From contig CM056742.1 in NCBI GenBank assembly GCA_029851415.1, positions 75,692,748 to 75,756,747 of the forward strand: a stretch of DNA of 64,000 nt, given 5' to 3'. Origin of the DNA: Eretmocerus hayati. Its lineage: Eukaryota > Arthropoda > Insecta > Hymenoptera > Aphelinidae. A model generated the notes under the pieces. The model saw only the letters and a list, made by a program, of their open reading frames with translations. It searched no databases and was not told the DNA's origin. Below are positions 63,889 to 64,000 of this stretch, piece after piece; position 1 is the first letter of the stretch, and each line of letters starts with the position of its first letter. A program made the position numbers and the translations under genes.

Positions 63889-64000
63889 ATTAGAGCTGTG
63901 AAAGTGAGTCTCAGATACGTCCCTCAGCTGGTAGACCAGATAATACCCAAAGGCAACACCGGGTTCTCCATGTGTTCGTTCTCTCATCAGATCACATCAG

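Larger units (their letters stand above)
57873..64000 (+). repeat. Repeat 'R', split copy reaching the window edge
   Basis: R sequence occupies 57873-58148, 58839-58992 and 63894-64000, colinear with 24234-24780. The gaps are a foldback (58149-58838) and a Copia element (58993-63888). The last bases run past CTCTCATCAGAT to the window end. Confidence 0.85.

Overview
This window reads as arthropod, most likely insect, intergenic DNA that is almost wholly built from transposable elements inserted into one another. The evidence is a spliced TATA/initiator-type transcription unit, three insect-style LTR retrotransposons (Gypsy, BEL/Pao, Copia), a pogo/Tigger relative, a 5'-truncated LINE, and many foldback (long inverted repeat) elements in an AT-rich background. 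No bacterial or organellar genes were seen. The species cannot be named from the sequence.

Layout. 1-2678: flanking DNA with weak candidate exons of an unrecognised gene (652-1615) and a diverged 164-bp tandem duplication. 2679-20030: a 17.35-kb Ty3/Gypsy element on the minus strand with two near-identical 2,823-bp LTRs, a CTAC target duplication, a tRNA-Arg primer site, intact gag and pol, and a third large open frame with Gag-like zinc motifs. 20031-24230: AT-rich DNA with a small four-exon transcription unit (TATA box at 20692, poly(A) signal at 21931), CA microsatellites, GATAA-rich arrays and several hairpins. 24234-27290: repeat 'R', a foldback carrying a LINE tail, and a TTAA-flanked MITE. 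27317-40978: a 13.66-kb unit bounded by about 1.04-kb inverted repeats and a 7-bp target duplication, filled with further foldbacks. 41228-44482: a palindromic element with tRNA-like sequences in both arms. Its left arm was invaded by a Foldback/MULE-like element that holds a type III hammerhead ribozyme, and its right arm by a CAAGGAG/TTA MITE. 44721-57721: a TA-flanked element with 175-bp subterminal satellite arms that carries a broken copy of an uncharacterised invertebrate protein family. It contains a pogo deletion derivative (45030-46443) and a BEL element (50455-56399). 57873-64000: a second copy of repeat R, split by a foldback (58149-58838) and a decayed Copia element (58993-63888).

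How it fits together. Several insertions can be ordered because an uninterrupted copy of the target lies elsewhere in the window: R (24234) for the Copia and foldback insertions, the two arms of the 41-44 kb palindrome for the hammerhead element and the TTA MITE, and the 24.7/26.7-kb foldback arms for the LINE. Gypsy (about 2 differences in 2,823 bp of LTR) and BEL (2 in 355) are recent. Copia (about 20 in 299, several stops and frameshifts) is old. The most noteworthy items are the hammerhead ribozyme inside a foldback element, the extra Gag-like frame and GGAC bias of the giant Gypsy, the TA-flanked element with the orphan gene, and the overall density of long palindromes.
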